From contig CAYVKA010000009.1 of assembly GCA_964451925.1 (NCBI GenBank), forward strand, positions 37,767-101,766: a stretch of DNA of 64,000 nt. The letters are read 5' to 3'. How positions within the stretch are numbered: the first letter of the stretch is position 1; the number at the start of each line of letters is the position of its first letter. This document shows, piece by piece, positions 16,670-25,721 of the stretch. The notes beneath the pieces are model-generated. The model worked only from the letters and a program-made list of their open reading frames with translations. It was not told the origin of the DNA and did no database searches. The position numbers were made by a program, and so were the translations under genes. This DNA is from Nevskia sp964451925 (GTDB taxonomy: Bacteria; Pseudomonadota; Gammaproteobacteria; Nevskiales; Nevskiaceae).

Positions 16670-19153
16670 TTATTTGCTCGTCAGCGCGACCGAGTCATCT
16701 GCTTCGGCAACACGCTGTGACCGTACAGAACTATTGCTTTCCCTCGATGCGAATTTGTCGAGATCGATACCCTCGCCGACCATCAGGTCCGTGCGCGTCG
16801 CAAACTTCGGCTTGATTAGCCAGACCAGCAGCGGCAGCACCACCAGCGATAGCACCATGTTGATCAGCATGATCGCCGCCAGCAGCAGGCCCATGTCGGC
16901 CATGAACTTCAGGTCGGAAAGGAAGTACCAGGGCAGGATGCCGATCAGCATGATCGAGGCGGTGAACATGATCGCCTTGCCGGTGGTGGTCATCGACATG
17001 GTGATCGCACGCCCCCAGTCCTCGCCCTGCGTGTGGTATTCCTCGCAGATGCGCGACAGCAGGTAGATGCCGTAGTCGATGCCGACACCGACACCGAGCA
17101 CGGTGACCAGCACCGAGTTGATGTCCAGGCCGATGCCCATCAGGTGCATCGTCGCCAGCAGGTAGTAGTTGGACAGCAGGGTCGGGATCAGCAGGATCAC
17201 TGCCGCAACCGGCGAACGATAGGCGTAGGTTGCAATGATGAAGATCGCCGCGCAGCACAAGCCGACCAGGATCCAGTGATAGCGCTCGACCACGCTGTTC
17301 ATCGCCTGCTGCAGCGCGATGGTGCCGGAGGCAAGACGGATGCGGATATGCTGGTGATCCACCCCTAACGCCTCGACCGCCTTGCGCGCTGTCGCCAGCG
17401 CGCCGTCCACCGTGGCCTGCTTGTTGTCGCGATAGAAGAGCGAGACCGTGGAGTTCTGGTAGTGGAAGTCGACCATGTCGGCGAAGTTCAGCGGGTTCTG
17501 GCCGAACGCCACCGCGGTCGCCGCAGCGCCGACGGCCCGGTCGGTCGGATCGATCGACAGCCAGTCCGGATGGCCACCGGAGTAGAGGCGGTTGCCTTCG
17601 TCGATGACGTCGGAGAACGAGCGGGTCACGCGTGCCGGCATCGGCCCGAGCTCGGCGGCCTTCTGGATCGCCTTGGACAGCTGATACGCCTCCAGTGTGC
17701 GGGCGGCACGCAGCTTGTTGTCGTTCGGGTCCTTCGACTCGAGGATGATTTCCAGGGAGTTGACGCCGGGGAAATGGTTGTTGATGTCGCGCACCGCGGT
17801 ATTGAACTCGGACTTCTGCCAAAGTAGGTTTGTGCCCTCCACCGGGTTGCCGATGGCGATGTGGCTGCCGAACAAGACCGCGGCGATGGTCAGCGCGCTC
17901 ATCACAACCAGGGTCAGCTGTGCCCGGCTGCCGAAGGTCACCAAGGCGATGCCGCGCAAGGCATTCTTCTGCAGCTTGTGGATACCCCTTTCGCGCTCGC
18001 CTCCGACGATGGCATCGATGTTGCTCGGCGCCGGCAGATAGGACAGCAGGATGGCGATCAGCATGACGCCGGTGGGGATCAGGTACACCGCCCACATGCC
18101 GCAGAACAGGGCGAAGCGGCGCATCGCCGGGATCGGCGTCACGCCGATCACGAAGATGGCGATCACGTCGGTCATGATGCCGAGGATGCTGGGGGCCATC
18201 ATCACGCCCAGGGTCGCCTCGCAGGCTTTCAGCCGGTCGCGCAGATGGGCATAGACCTCGTAGTAGCGCTCGGTGTACTGGATGCAGTGCGAGAAGGAGC
18301 GCGCAACCAGCAACAGCGGCACCACCATCAGCAGCGGCTCGATCGGAGAATGGATCCAGCCGACCATGCCGAAGCCCCACACCGCGGCGACCAGGCTACA
18401 CACCACCGGCACCACGATGCCGGTGACGTTGCGCATGTAGAAGGCCAGCGCCGAGACCAGCAGGATCAGCGTGACGGCGAAGATTGTGTAGGTCTGCTTC
18501 TGCAGCTTGTAGACCCAGCCGGTGAGGATGGGTTGGCCGACCACGCTGAACGAGTGATTGCTGTCGGTCGCGGCACGGGTCAGGTCGTTGATGGCGGCGA
18601 AAACCTTGCCATAGTCGAGCTGATCCTCGCGGAACGACAGGCGCAGCAGGGTCGCGGTCTGATCGGCCGAGACCAGATAGGTGCGAGCGATCGGCGAGCG
18701 CTCGACCTTGCGCTCGAGGTCCGCCAGATCCTTGGGATCGGTCGGCACGTGGTTGCCCATCAGCGGGTTCATCTGAATGCCGTCGGCGGTGGCCTCGGCA
18801 TAGGTCGCCTTCTCGGTCGTGATGGACAGAATTCGATCGTGGTCCACACCGGGGATCAGGTCGACGTCACGGGTGAGCTTCCAGATCTTCTCCATCGTGT
18901 CGGCGTTGTAGATCTTCTGGCCGTCGGTGCGCTTCAGCATGATGGTGACGGTCAGCGGATCACCGAAGTTGGGATGATCGTGGTACGCCTGCACGAAGGG
19001 ATCATCGGTGGGCAGCAGGTCGGCGAAGATCGTGCGGATGTCCAGCCGCGGCAGGCCCGCGGCGAAGAACAGCGTGACGAAAGCGAAGAAGATACCGACC
19101 GAACGGCGGTGCGCAACAACCCAGGCCGCAACCCGGAAGCGGAACGTATCCAT
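16670..19153 (-). CDS. MMPL/RND-superfamily transporter, copy A
   Basis: 827 residues with RND architecture: one N-terminal helix, a large periplasmic loop, five helices with the sterol-sensing-like pattern, then the same arrangement repeated. The conserved GVGVGIDYGIYLLSRI segment is in the second half. Members of this group transport lipids or hydrophobic small molecules across the inner membrane using proton motive force. It is clearly paralogous to the transporter at 43955-46381 (shared IGNPVEGTNLL, QNSTVSL). The ATG overlaps the TAA of the small ORF upstream (TAATG), so the two are translationally coupled. Substrate direction and identity are unknown; the sigma-54 promoter before dmpK suggests induction by aromatics. 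Confidence 0.9.
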   Translation of the reverse strand: MDTFRFRVAAWVVAHRRSVGIFFAFVTLFFAAGLPRLDIRTIFADLLPTDDPFVQAYHDHPNFGDPLTVTIMLKRTDGQKIYNADTMEKIWKLTRDVDLIPGVDHDRILSITTEKATYAEATADGIQMNPLMGNHVPTDPKDLADLERKVERSPIARTYLVSADQTATLLRLSFREDQLDYGKVFAAINDLTRAATDSNHSFSVVGQPILTGWVYKLQKQTYTIFAVTLILLVSALAFYMRNVTGIVVPVVCSLVAAVWGFGMVGWIHSPIEPLLMVVPLLLVARSFSHCIQYTERYYEVYAHLRDRLKACEATLGVMMAPSILGIMTDVIAIFVIGVTPIPAMRRFALFCGMWAVYLIPTGVMLIAILLSYLPAPSNIDAIVGGERERGIHKLQKNALRGIALVTFGSRAQLTLVVMSALTIAAVLFGSHIAIGNPVEGTNLLWQKSEFNTAVRDINNHFPGVNSLEIILESKDPNDNKLRAARTLEAYQLSKAIQKAAELGPMPARVTRSFSDVIDEGNRLYSGGHPDWLSIDPTDRAVGAAATAVAFGQNPLNFADMVDFHYQNSTVSLFYRDNKQATVDGALATARKAVEALGVDHQHIRIRLASGTIALQQAMNSVVERYHWILVGLCCAAIFIIATYAYRSPVAAVILLIPTLLSNYYLLATMHLMGIGLDINSVLVTVLGVGVGIDYGIYLLSRICEEYHTQGEDWGRAITMSMTTTGKAIMFTASIMLIGILPWYFLSDLKFMADMGLLLAAIMLINMVLSLVVLPLLVWLIKPKFATRTDLMVGEGIDLDKFASRESNSSVRSQRVAEADDSVALTSK

Positions 19154-19362
19154 TAGTGCTGAACGCCTCTAGCTAGTGCTGCTTGACCGCGGCTCCCAAA
19201 CGCCGGGGCCTGGGAATCGCGCAGGGAACGATTGGCAGTCGTGAAGCTTGCTTCGCCATGGCACTGCCCCGCTTTCTGTGGCGGGCACACTATCGACGAG
19301 CACGGCGAAGCGATCGCATGAAACAGCGAACGCGCCAACTCTGAGCGGATCATTTGGTACAT
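19153..19362 (-). CDS. Small ORF coupled to the MMPL gene
   Basis: A 69-residue ORF with a strong GGAGGAG ribosome site and a stop codon overlapping the MMPL start (TAATG). The sequence contains three Cys, one pair as C-x5-C, and resembles no family I know. The strong ribosome site and the overlap suggest that it is translated, either as a real small protein or as a leader that loads ribosomes onto the transporter gene. Confidence 0.45.
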   Translation of the reverse strand: MYQMIRSELARSLFHAIASPCSSIVCPPQKAGQCHGEASFTTANRSLRDSQAPAFGSRGQAALARGVQH

Positions 19363-19445
19363 CTTCTCCTCCACGTTGTGTCGCTTGGCCGATGTCCAGC
19401 CAGCGACTACTCTTTATAAAAACTTTCCAGACTTCACTGGCCCGT

Positions 19446-19664
19446 CTAGAGCGGGTCCAGGAACATCACTCGATTTCGCGTACAAAACTCTTCGAACGCG
19501 TGCTCGGGCAGGATCAACTCGACAAAGAGCTCCGGGTGATGGATCGAGAACTGAAACTCGACATAGCCATCCCTTCGCCGCTGCGTGATGCGCACGAGCC
19601 TGCGTGCGATATCGGCCGAAGGTTCGGCGCTTCGCTCTTGCCTTTCAATCGTGTCTTCCTCCAT
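19446..19664 (-). CDS. dmpK: Phenol hydroxylase assembly protein P0 (DmpK-like), orphan
   Basis: A 72-residue protein matching the DmpK/P0 subunit over its core: YVEFQFSIHHPELFVELILP followed by FEEFCTRNRV. DmpK helps load iron into or activate the phenol hydroxylase oxygenase and normally sits directly before dmpL. Here it is about 21 kb away, at the head of the transporter operon, and is shorter than the roughly 90 residues of DmpK, ending soon after the NRV motif. It starts 20 nt after the predicted sigma-54 transcription start; no ribosome site is evident before the ATG, though GGAGGA occurs within the first codons. It may still serve the distant hydroxylase in trans. Confidence 0.75.
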   Translation of the reverse strand: MEEDTIERQERSAEPSADIARRLVRITQRRRDGYVEFQFSIHHPELFVELILPEHAFEEFCTRNRVMFLDPL

Positions 19665-19694
19665 GCGATTGACTTGTTATGAATTGCTCTAAAA

Positions 19695-19709
19695 GCGATA
19701 AGCGTGCCA
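19695..19709 (-). promoter_or_regulatory. sigma-54 promoter of dmpK and transport module A
   Basis: Read on the minus strand, TGGCACGCTTATCGC has a perfect -24 TGGCAC and keeps GG-N10-GC spacing to the -12 GC. Transcription would start near 19684, 20 nt before dmpK. The surrounding gap 19665-20002 is AT-rich and otherwise holds only the activator sites at 19807-19853. Confidence 0.75.
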
Positions 19710-19806
19710 ACTGCGCAACATCGACATACGTCTTCACAAGTAATTGAAATTGTTGTTATTATTATCAGAAGACGATCGGGGCGAAGCTCGATTTTTTAAG
19801 AAAACT

Positions 19807-19853
19807 CTTAATCTTTGATGAGTCTTTGTTTAATGCTTTGATCAATCATTAAG
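19807..19853 (-). promoter_or_regulatory. Paired activator-binding palindromes for module A
   Basis: CTTAATCTTTGAT (19807-19819) and ATCAATCATTAAG (19841-19853) match ATCAAT-N-ATTGAT at 9 and 10 of 12 positions and are themselves inverted copies of one another. Centres are 34 bp apart and lie 104 and 138 bp upstream of the -24 element. This layout is typical of upstream activator sequences of XylR/DmpR-type regulators, and one such gene lies next door. Confidence 0.65.
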
Positions 19854-20002
19854 AAACTGAATTACCGCCTCTTTCGGCGCGCGCACATTGATGGACTACG
19901 CGTCATCTTTTCCTGCCGAACATCGAGACCTAAATTGGTGGACGATCCGCTTCGCGCCATGAATCCCAGCTGCGGTCGACGACAATCTTCGATGCTTCAG
20001 GC

Positions 20003-21802
20003 TCAGGATCGACGGCGGAACAAGCCCGAGAAGCCCAGCTTTTGAGCACGGTAGGCGATCTGCGCCCGCGTCAGCCCAAGATCCCGGGCGGCCGCCGACA
20101 AGTTTCCCCGGTGCCGCTCGAGCGCAGTGCGGAGCCGGTCGGCCGGGACCAAGTCGAGCGCGAAAGGATCGTACGCGGACGCCGCCGATGGAATGCCCGA
20201 GGCGATGGAGCGCTCCATGTTGGGTTCTTCATCGCAATCGACCAGTTGCCCCGATGCCGAGGGATTCATCAAGCCTCGGCGCTTGCTTCGCGCCACGATC
20301 TCGGGAAGATGGCAAACGTCGATGGAGCCACCATCCGTCGCCAGGATTACGGCACGTTCGATCACGTTCTCCAGCTCGCGCACGTTGCCAGGCCAGTCAT
20401 GCGCAAGCAGCGCATCGATTGCGCGCCCGGTGAAGCCGGACACGTCACGGTGGTGACGCGCAGTCAGGCGATCAAGGAAATATTCCATTAGCAGCGAAAT
20501 ATCCTCGATCCTCTCGCGCAAGGGTGGAATCTGGACCGGATAGACGTTCAAACGGTAGAACAGGTCTTCGCGGAACGTCTTGCGCTCCACGGCGTCCCGC
20601 AAATCCTCGTTGGTGGCCGCGACGATGCGCACGTCCACCAGCCGCTGCTTGCTGTCGCCGACCCGCTCGATCTCGCCTTCCTGCACCGCGCGGAGCAGCT
20701 TGCTCTGGGCCGGCAGGCTCAGGCAGCCAAGCTCGTCGAGGAACAGCGTGCCGCCGTTGGCCCGTTCGAAGCGGCCGGGCCTGCTGCTGACCGCGCCTGT
20801 GAACGCGCCCTTTTCCACCCCGAACAACTCAGCCTCGATCAGCTGCTCTGGAATGGCAGCACAGTTGACCGCGATGAACGGCTTGTCCGAGCGCGAACTC
20901 TCGCCGTGGAGCGCGCGCGCGAACATTTCCTTGCCGACACCGCTTTCGCCCAGGATCAGGACCGGGGCATCAGTCGGCGCCACCCGCTTGATGGCGTGGC
21001 AGACGATGTTGAAGCCGGCGGATGCTCCAACCAGCATGCGGGCGTCGTGATAGCGCCCCGCCCCAGCAGCAGCCCCGCGCTCGCCGCGCGCCGAGCTGTC
21101 GCGGGCTTTGGAGGCGCCGAAATCGACGATGGTGCGGTTGACGAAACCCTGCGCCCGGAAATAGGAGACGTCCTCGTCGGCGTCTTCCCATTCTTCCAGG
21201 GGCTTGCCGATGATGCGGCAGGTGGAGTCTCCTGTGGCCCGGCAGGAGACTTCCCGATAGAGGATCGAGCGTCCCATGAAGGCGCTGGAGTAGCCGCTGG
21301 CGTAGCCGATCTGCATCCAGCACACCGCCTCGGAACCGACGCCGTAGGCCATGATGTGGGCTTCGTCTTCGATCGATTCGTGCCAGATGAACTCGCCGTA
21401 GTGGTGGCCGCGCTCGACGTCGACCTCCACCTTCACCGCCTCCACCAACACGATGCCCTCGAGCGCGTGCAGCTGGGGGCCGACGCAGAACCGCTCGAAG
21501 TAGCTCAGGTCGGCGCGAACCTTCTTCGCGAGCTCGGCATCCCGGGCGCCGGACTGGTAGCCCATGCGCGTCAGGATTCCGCGCGCCTCGGCGATTCCCA
21601 CCGTCTCGATCAATTCCTGTCGCAGCGTGCCGAAGGCGCCAGTGTGGAGCAAGAACATGCGCTTGCTGTCGAGCCAGATGTGGCCTGCCTCTGGGGCAAA
21701 CCGGAGACGCGACAGCAGGTCTTCGCGCTGCAGGTGCTGCATCCGCTCGGAGGCTTCGCCGGCTCCACGTTGCGCCGGCTTTGGAGGCATGAACTGCTTC
21801 AT
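20003..21802 (-). CDS. dmpR: DmpR/XylR-family sigma-54-dependent activator of the catabolic operon
   Basis: 599 residues. It has the XylR_N/V4R sensory half with the zinc-site residues (AVCWM, YREVSC, STCRI), a sigma-54 AAA+ domain with GESGVGKE, GAFTGA and GGTLFLDELG, and a C-terminal Fis HTH (RGNLSAAARDLGLTRAQIAY). The family activates sigma-54 promoters when the sensory domain binds phenol or related aromatics. GAGGTG precedes the start at 21802. It lies 56 nt downstream of dmpD on the same strand, so it can be transcribed as the last gene of the operon it should activate, a positive feedback arrangement. It is closely similar to the regulator at 6206-8011. Confidence 0.93.
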   Translation of the reverse strand: MKQFMPPKPAQRGAGEASERMQHLQREDLLSRLRFAPEAGHIWLDSKRMFLLHTGAFGTLRQELIETVGIAEARGILTRMGYQSGARDAELAKKVRADLSYFERFCVGPQLHALEGIVLVEAVKVEVDVERGHHYGEFIWHESIEDEAHIMAYGVGSEAVCWMQIGYASGYSSAFMGRSILYREVSCRATGDSTCRIIGKPLEEWEDADEDVSYFRAQGFVNRTIVDFGASKARDSSARGERGAAAGAGRYHDARMLVGASAGFNIVCHAIKRVAPTDAPVLILGESGVGKEMFARALHGESSRSDKPFIAVNCAAIPEQLIEAELFGVEKGAFTGAVSSRPGRFERANGGTLFLDELGCLSLPAQSKLLRAVQEGEIERVGDSKQRLVDVRIVAATNEDLRDAVERKTFREDLFYRLNVYPVQIPPLRERIEDISLLMEYFLDRLTARHHRDVSGFTGRAIDALLAHDWPGNVRELENVIERAVILATDGGSIDVCHLPEIVARSKRRGLMNPSASGQLVDCDEEPNMERSIASGIPSAASAYDPFALDLVPADRLRTALERHRGNLSAAARDLGLTRAQIAYRAQKLGFSGLFRRRS

Positions 21803-21858
21803 TCCACCTCACCTCTCTCGATGTACGGGCGCTTGGACATGGTCGCTGGCGCCGCCGC

Positions 21859-22701
21859 CTAGGCCTGCTTGCCGTCCGCTTCCGCGAAAAAGTCCATCAG
21901 CAGGCGGGTGAAGCGCGCGGCCTGTTCGATCTGCGTCCAGTGCCCGCAACGGCTGAAAACGTGCAGCTGCGAATGGGGAATCAGTTCGAGCAGCTTGTAG
22001 GCGTTGGATAGGGGGATGACCCGATCGTCGCGCCCGTGAATGACCAGCGTCTCGTGCGGGAGCGCCCGGATCGCCTGCTCCGGGCTGGCCATGGCGTCGA
22101 CCCAACGCTGCCGCGGCGCCGGAAACATCGCTTCGTAGGACTCCTGGAAGCCGGGGCGGATGCTGGCCTCGTAGCGGATCCTGGCCAGCTCGTCGTCGAC
22201 GCGGCGGCTGTCACTGGAGAACATGCCGATCAGGCGGCGCATCGCTTCGAGCGAGGGCTGGTAACCCCACACCGCATCGAGCCCCGGGGTGATCTGGAAC
22301 GGCACGCCGACGCTGCCCATCAGCACCAGCCGGTTGACCCGCTGTGGATGGCGGATGGCCAGGGCCAGGGCCAGGGCGCCGCCGAAGGAGTTGCCGACGA
22401 GATGGGCGCGCTCGATGCCGAGCGCGTCCATCACACCGACCAGGTGCGCCACCCAGCCGTCCATGCCGTAGACGAAGCCCCTGGGCCGCTCGGTGAAGCC
22501 GAAGCCCACCAGGTCCGGCGCCACGACGCGGAATCCGGCCGACAGCACCGGCATGGTCAGGCGCCAGTTGGCGTAGGCGCTGACCCCGGGCCCGGAGCCA
22601 TGGATGAACACCACCGGATAGCCCGCGCCGACGTCGTGGACGTTGGTCTGCAGGCCGGCGGCCCGGACCAGCTTGCCCATTTCTGGATTGGAGTCGAACA
22701 T
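21859..22701 (-). CDS. dmpD: 2-hydroxymuconic semialdehyde hydrolase (alpha/beta hydrolase)
   Basis: 280 residues with an alpha/beta-hydrolase fold: oxyanion region HGSGPGVSAYANW, nucleophile elbow GNSFGG, late Asp in GRDDRVIPL and catalytic His in RCGHWTQIEQ. These match DmpD/XylF/TodF, which hydrolyse the meta-ring-fission product (especially from methylcatechols) to 2-hydroxypenta-2,4-dienoate plus a carboxylic acid. This is the hydrolytic branch parallel to DmpC-DmpI-DmpH. GGGAG lies upstream of the ATG. It is unusual in lying after the toluene monooxygenase genes instead of between dmpC and dmpE. Confidence 0.9.
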   Translation of the reverse strand: MFDSNPEMGKLVRAAGLQTNVHDVGAGYPVVFIHGSGPGVSAYANWRLTMPVLSAGFRVVAPDLVGFGFTERPRGFVYGMDGWVAHLVGVMDALGIERAHLVGNSFGGALALALAIRHPQRVNRLVLMGSVGVPFQITPGLDAVWGYQPSLEAMRRLIGMFSSDSRRVDDELARIRYEASIRPGFQESYEAMFPAPRQRWVDAMASPEQAIRALPHETLVIHGRDDRVIPLSNAYKLLELIPHSQLHVFSRCGHWTQIEQAARFTRLLMDFFAEADGKQA

Positions 22702-22747
22702 TTGTGCTCCCGCGATGGAAATCGTGCGCTAGGCTGCCGTGCCGCGA

Positions 22748-23809
22748 TCAGGGCCGGATCAGGACCTTCATCGCGTTGTCGGTCTTGCGGTGGAATGTCG
22801 CAAACGCTTGGTCGATGTCCTCCAGTGCGAAGCTGTGCGAGAAGTACTCCTCGGGATGGATCACCCCGCGCTCCAGCAGCTGGATCGCCTCCCGCATGTA
22901 CGGCGTCGCGTTGGCGAAGCCGTTCATGTGCAGGCTGATGTTGCGCAGGAACACGTCGGCCAGATTGAGGTTGAAGGTGCTGTCGCAGAACACGCCGACG
23001 GCCGCGATGACGCCGCCGGGGCGCACCAGGTCGAGGCTCATCTGCAGCGACTCCGGATATCCCACCACCTCGATCACCTTGTCGAAGCCGCGGCCGCCGG
23101 TTTCGGCCAACGCCAGCTCCTTCCAGCCCTCGCGGGCGCTGTTGATGCCAACCGCCCCCTTGCCGCGGGCCGTCTCCAGGCGCCTCTCGATGCGGTCGAT
23201 GGCCACCAGCGGCGCCGCCCCGCGTTGCAGGGCGAGGTCCAGCGCCATCATCCCGGTGGGACCGCAGCCGATGACGGCGACCCTCTCGCCGATGCGTATG
23301 TCGGCCAGGCGGTTGGCGATGATCGCGGTGGGCAGGTTGCACGACAGCGTCACCGCCGCCTCGTCCGGAATAGCCCTCGGCACCTTGAGGGCGTGCTGGT
23401 CGGCATGGGGGATGACCATGGCCTCGGCGTGGGTGCCGTTCATGCTGCCGAACGGCACGCCGAAGCCGTAGACCGCCTTGGCGGTGGTTTCGCAATGGGC
23501 GGTCTGGCCGACCTGGCACATCGGGCAGTCGCCGCAGGACACCGAGTAGCCCATGCTGACCCGGTCCCCCGGCTTGAAGCGGGCGACCGCACGGCCGGTT
23601 TCCAACACCTCGCCGATCAGCTCATGGCCGGTCTGCGACTTGCCCTTCTCCATGATCGGGTCGAGCGCGCCGCGGTACAGGTGCAGGTCGGAGCCGCAAA
23701 TGGAGGTGGCGACGACCTTGACCAGCATCTCGTGGTCGGCCCGCAGGGCCGCGTCCGGAATGTCGGTGCAGCGGATGTTTTCCGGTGCGTAGTAGACGGC
23801 TGCTTTCAT
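22748..23809 (-). CDS. Zinc-dependent alcohol dehydrogenase
   Basis: 353 residues of the medium-chain dehydrogenase family. Visible are the catalytic zinc residues in CGSDLHLYRG and GHE, the structural four-Cys zinc loop (SCGDCPMCQVGQTAHC) and the nucleotide-binding GCGPTG motif. The ribosome site GGAGAGGATCAG precedes the ATG. Placed between the toluene monooxygenase and dmpD, it may oxidise benzylic or other alcohols formed by monooxygenation of alkylbenzenes; this substrate is an inference from position. Confidence 0.88.
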   Translation of the reverse strand: MKAAVYYAPENIRCTDIPDAALRADHEMLVKVVATSICGSDLHLYRGALDPIMEKGKSQTGHELIGEVLETGRAVARFKPGDRVSMGYSVSCGDCPMCQVGQTAHCETTAKAVYGFGVPFGSMNGTHAEAMVIPHADQHALKVPRAIPDEAAVTLSCNLPTAIIANRLADIRIGERVAVIGCGPTGMMALDLALQRGAAPLVAIDRIERRLETARGKGAVGINSAREGWKELALAETGGRGFDKVIEVVGYPESLQMSLDLVRPGGVIAAVGVFCDSTFNLNLADVFLRNISLHMNGFANATPYMREAIQLLERGVIHPEEYFSHSFALEDIDQAFATFHRKTDNAMKVLIRP

Positions 23810-23872
23810 CTGATCCTCTCCTCGCTCCTTCGATGTTCTTCTTATGAAAGGACTGCCCGCGGCAACAGGGCG

Positions 23873-24523
23873 CTATTCGATCTGTATGCCTTCCTGCTCC
23901 ACCGCCCGCTGCACCGCCGACCGCGCCCGCACCGCATCCATCACCCGGGTGAACTCGGGGAACTGGCTGCGCATCGGCAGGCCGATGCGATTGCCCCAGC
24001 GGAAGAACACCAGCAGGTAAGCGTCGACCAGGGAGTAGCGCTCGCCCAGGGCCCAGGCCTTGCCCGCCAGGCGGCTGTCGATGTCGGCCATGCCGCTGCG
24101 CACCATCTCGCGGCCCTTTTCCGCCACCTTGTCGGCGACAGCGGGATCGGAGACGAAGCGCTCGGGGCGGAATACCGTGCGCACGCCGGTCTGGTGGAGG
24201 GTCGAGCCGAGCCAGCCCATCCATTCGACGGCCCGCGCGAACTGGACCGTCTCCTCCGGCAGCAGCTGCGCCTGCGGGAAGCGGCGCGCCAGCAGGATCA
24301 TGATCGCCATCGCTTCCGTGAGCGCCTTGCCGCCGTCAACGTCGGAGATCGCCAGCGCCGGCACCCTGCCGCGCGGATTGACCGCCAGATATTCGGGCCG
24401 CGTGTTCAGCCCTTCGGCGATGGTGACGCGCGTCGTTTCGTAGGCGATGCCCAGCTCTTCCAGTGCGATATGGGGCGCCAGGGAGCAGGCACCCGGAGAG
24501 TAGTAAAGGTGGTAACGCGGCAT
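23873..24523 (-). CDS. Glutathione S-transferase family protein
   Basis: 216 residues with an N-terminal thioredoxin-like domain (YHLYYSPGACSLAPHIALEE, with the Ser/Cys after Pro-Gly that marks beta-class-like active sites) and an all-helical C-terminal domain. GST genes are often found inside aromatic catabolic operons, where they may detoxify epoxides or other reactive monooxygenase products. AGGGGAA lies upstream of the ATG. It is in the same minus-strand run as the tmo-like genes, 73 nt after the reductase gene. Confidence 0.88.
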   Translation of the reverse strand: MPRYHLYYSPGACSLAPHIALEELGIAYETTRVTIAEGLNTRPEYLAVNPRGRVPALAISDVDGGKALTEAMAIMILLARRFPQAQLLPEETVQFARAVEWMGWLGSTLHQTGVRTVFRPERFVSDPAVADKVAEKGREMVRSGMADIDSRLAGKAWALGERYSLVDAYLLVFFRWGNRIGLPMRSQFPEFTRVMDAVRARSAVQRAVEQEGIQIE

Positions 24524-24596
24524 GGCAAAATTCCCCTGAACTTGCGTTTTCGGCGCATTCCCTAATCGGCGATCCGCTTCTACAACAGGCCTCCGG

Positions 24597-25706
24597 TCAG
24601 AAAAAGCGATCGAAATGGATTTGCTCGAACGGAACCCGGTGGCCGACCATCAGCATTTCGTGCAGCGCATTGGTCATCGGCGGCGGCCCGGCGAAGTAGA
24701 ACTCGAACCCGGTGATCCTGTCCGCCAGCTTGCGCCGGACCAATTCGTGGACAAACCCGGTTTCGCCGTTCCATGGCGACGAATCGTCGGCCGGCATGGA
24801 GACGACGGGGTGATAGTGGATGCGCTCGCCGAACTCCGGCAGCTCGCGCAGGAACGACTCGCCGCAGACGTCGCGGACCGTTCGCGCACCGTAGAAGAAA
24901 TGCAGCTGGCGCTGGCATAGCATCCCGGCCTGCGCGGCGCCGCGGGCGATGGAGACCATCGGCGCCAGGCCCGAGCCGCCGGCGACGCAGACGATATCGC
25001 GAGGGGCGTCCTGGCGCAGGTAAGCCAGCCCGTAGGGACCGTCGAGCTCCACCTCATCGCCCGGATGCAGGTGGTGGAACAGCACATCGGTGGCCTTGCC
25101 GTGCGGGACGCGGCGGATCTGCAGATGCCAGTCCCCGCCTCCGTCGGCGCCGGCATTGGCGATGTTCGACATCGAGTAAGCACGCGGCGACGACACTCCC
25201 GGGATGGAGAGCATCGCGTACTGCCCCGGCAGGAAAGCCGCCAACTCGGCCGTGCGGAAGCGGAACTCGCGCAGGTCGTGGGTGATCTCGCGCACTTCCG
25301 TCAGGCGGGCGCGCATGCGCCGGGGCGGGATCAGCGGCCTGGCCTCGGCCTGCGGCCGCATGCGGATGCGCAGGTCCGAGCTGGCCCGGCACTGGCACGC
25401 CAGCAGGCGCCCCTTGCGTCGGTCCCGCTCGGTGATTGCCGGCGCCTCGGGCCACAGATTCTCCACTTCTCCGGAGGCAATTTCGAACTTGCAGCTGCCA
25501 CATCCGCCCGAGTTGCACTCGTAGGGAAAGCCGATGCCGGCGCGCAGCGCCGCGCGCAGCACGGTGTCTTCCCCGCCCTGGGTGAAGCCGCCGCCCTCCA
25601 CGCCTTCGATCGCGATGCTGTACTGCTTCATGTTGCCCATATCCGGTGAAGGCGGCAGCAGATGCCGCCGCTGCGCTGCTTCGATCTCTTCCACTGCCGC
25701 GCTCAT
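24597..25706 (-). CDS. tmoF: Toluene monooxygenase NADH oxidoreductase (TmoF/TouF-like)
   Basis: Up to 369 residues. An N-terminal [2Fe-2S] ferredoxin domain (YECNSGGCGSCKFE, with a later Cys in LACQC) is joined to an FAD domain (RAYSMSN) and an NAD domain (GGSGLAPMVS), ending in FDRFF as in TmoF. It passes electrons from NADH to the Rieske ferredoxin. The longest frame begins 15 nt after the beta-subunit stop, but family similarity starts at the in-frame ATGs 25640 or 25631; the first 22-25 residues would be an extra extension. No start has a convincing ribosome site. Confidence 0.9.
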   Translation of the reverse strand: MSAAVEEIEAAQRRHLLPPSPDMGNMKQYSIAIEGVEGGGFTQGGEDTVLRAALRAGIGFPYECNSGGCGSCKFEIASGEVENLWPEAPAITERDRRKGRLLACQCRASSDLRIRMRPQAEARPLIPPRRMRARLTEVREITHDLREFRFRTAELAAFLPGQYAMLSIPGVSSPRAYSMSNIANAGADGGGDWHLQIRRVPHGKATDVLFHHLHPGDEVELDGPYGLAYLRQDAPRDIVCVAGGSGLAPMVSIARGAAQAGMLCQRQLHFFYGARTVRDVCGESFLRELPEFGERIHYHPVVSMPADDSSPWNGETGFVHELVRRKLADRITGFEFYFAGPPPMTNALHEMLMVGHRVPFEQIHFDRFF

Positions 25707-25721
25707 ACTCGCCGGCGCGGC

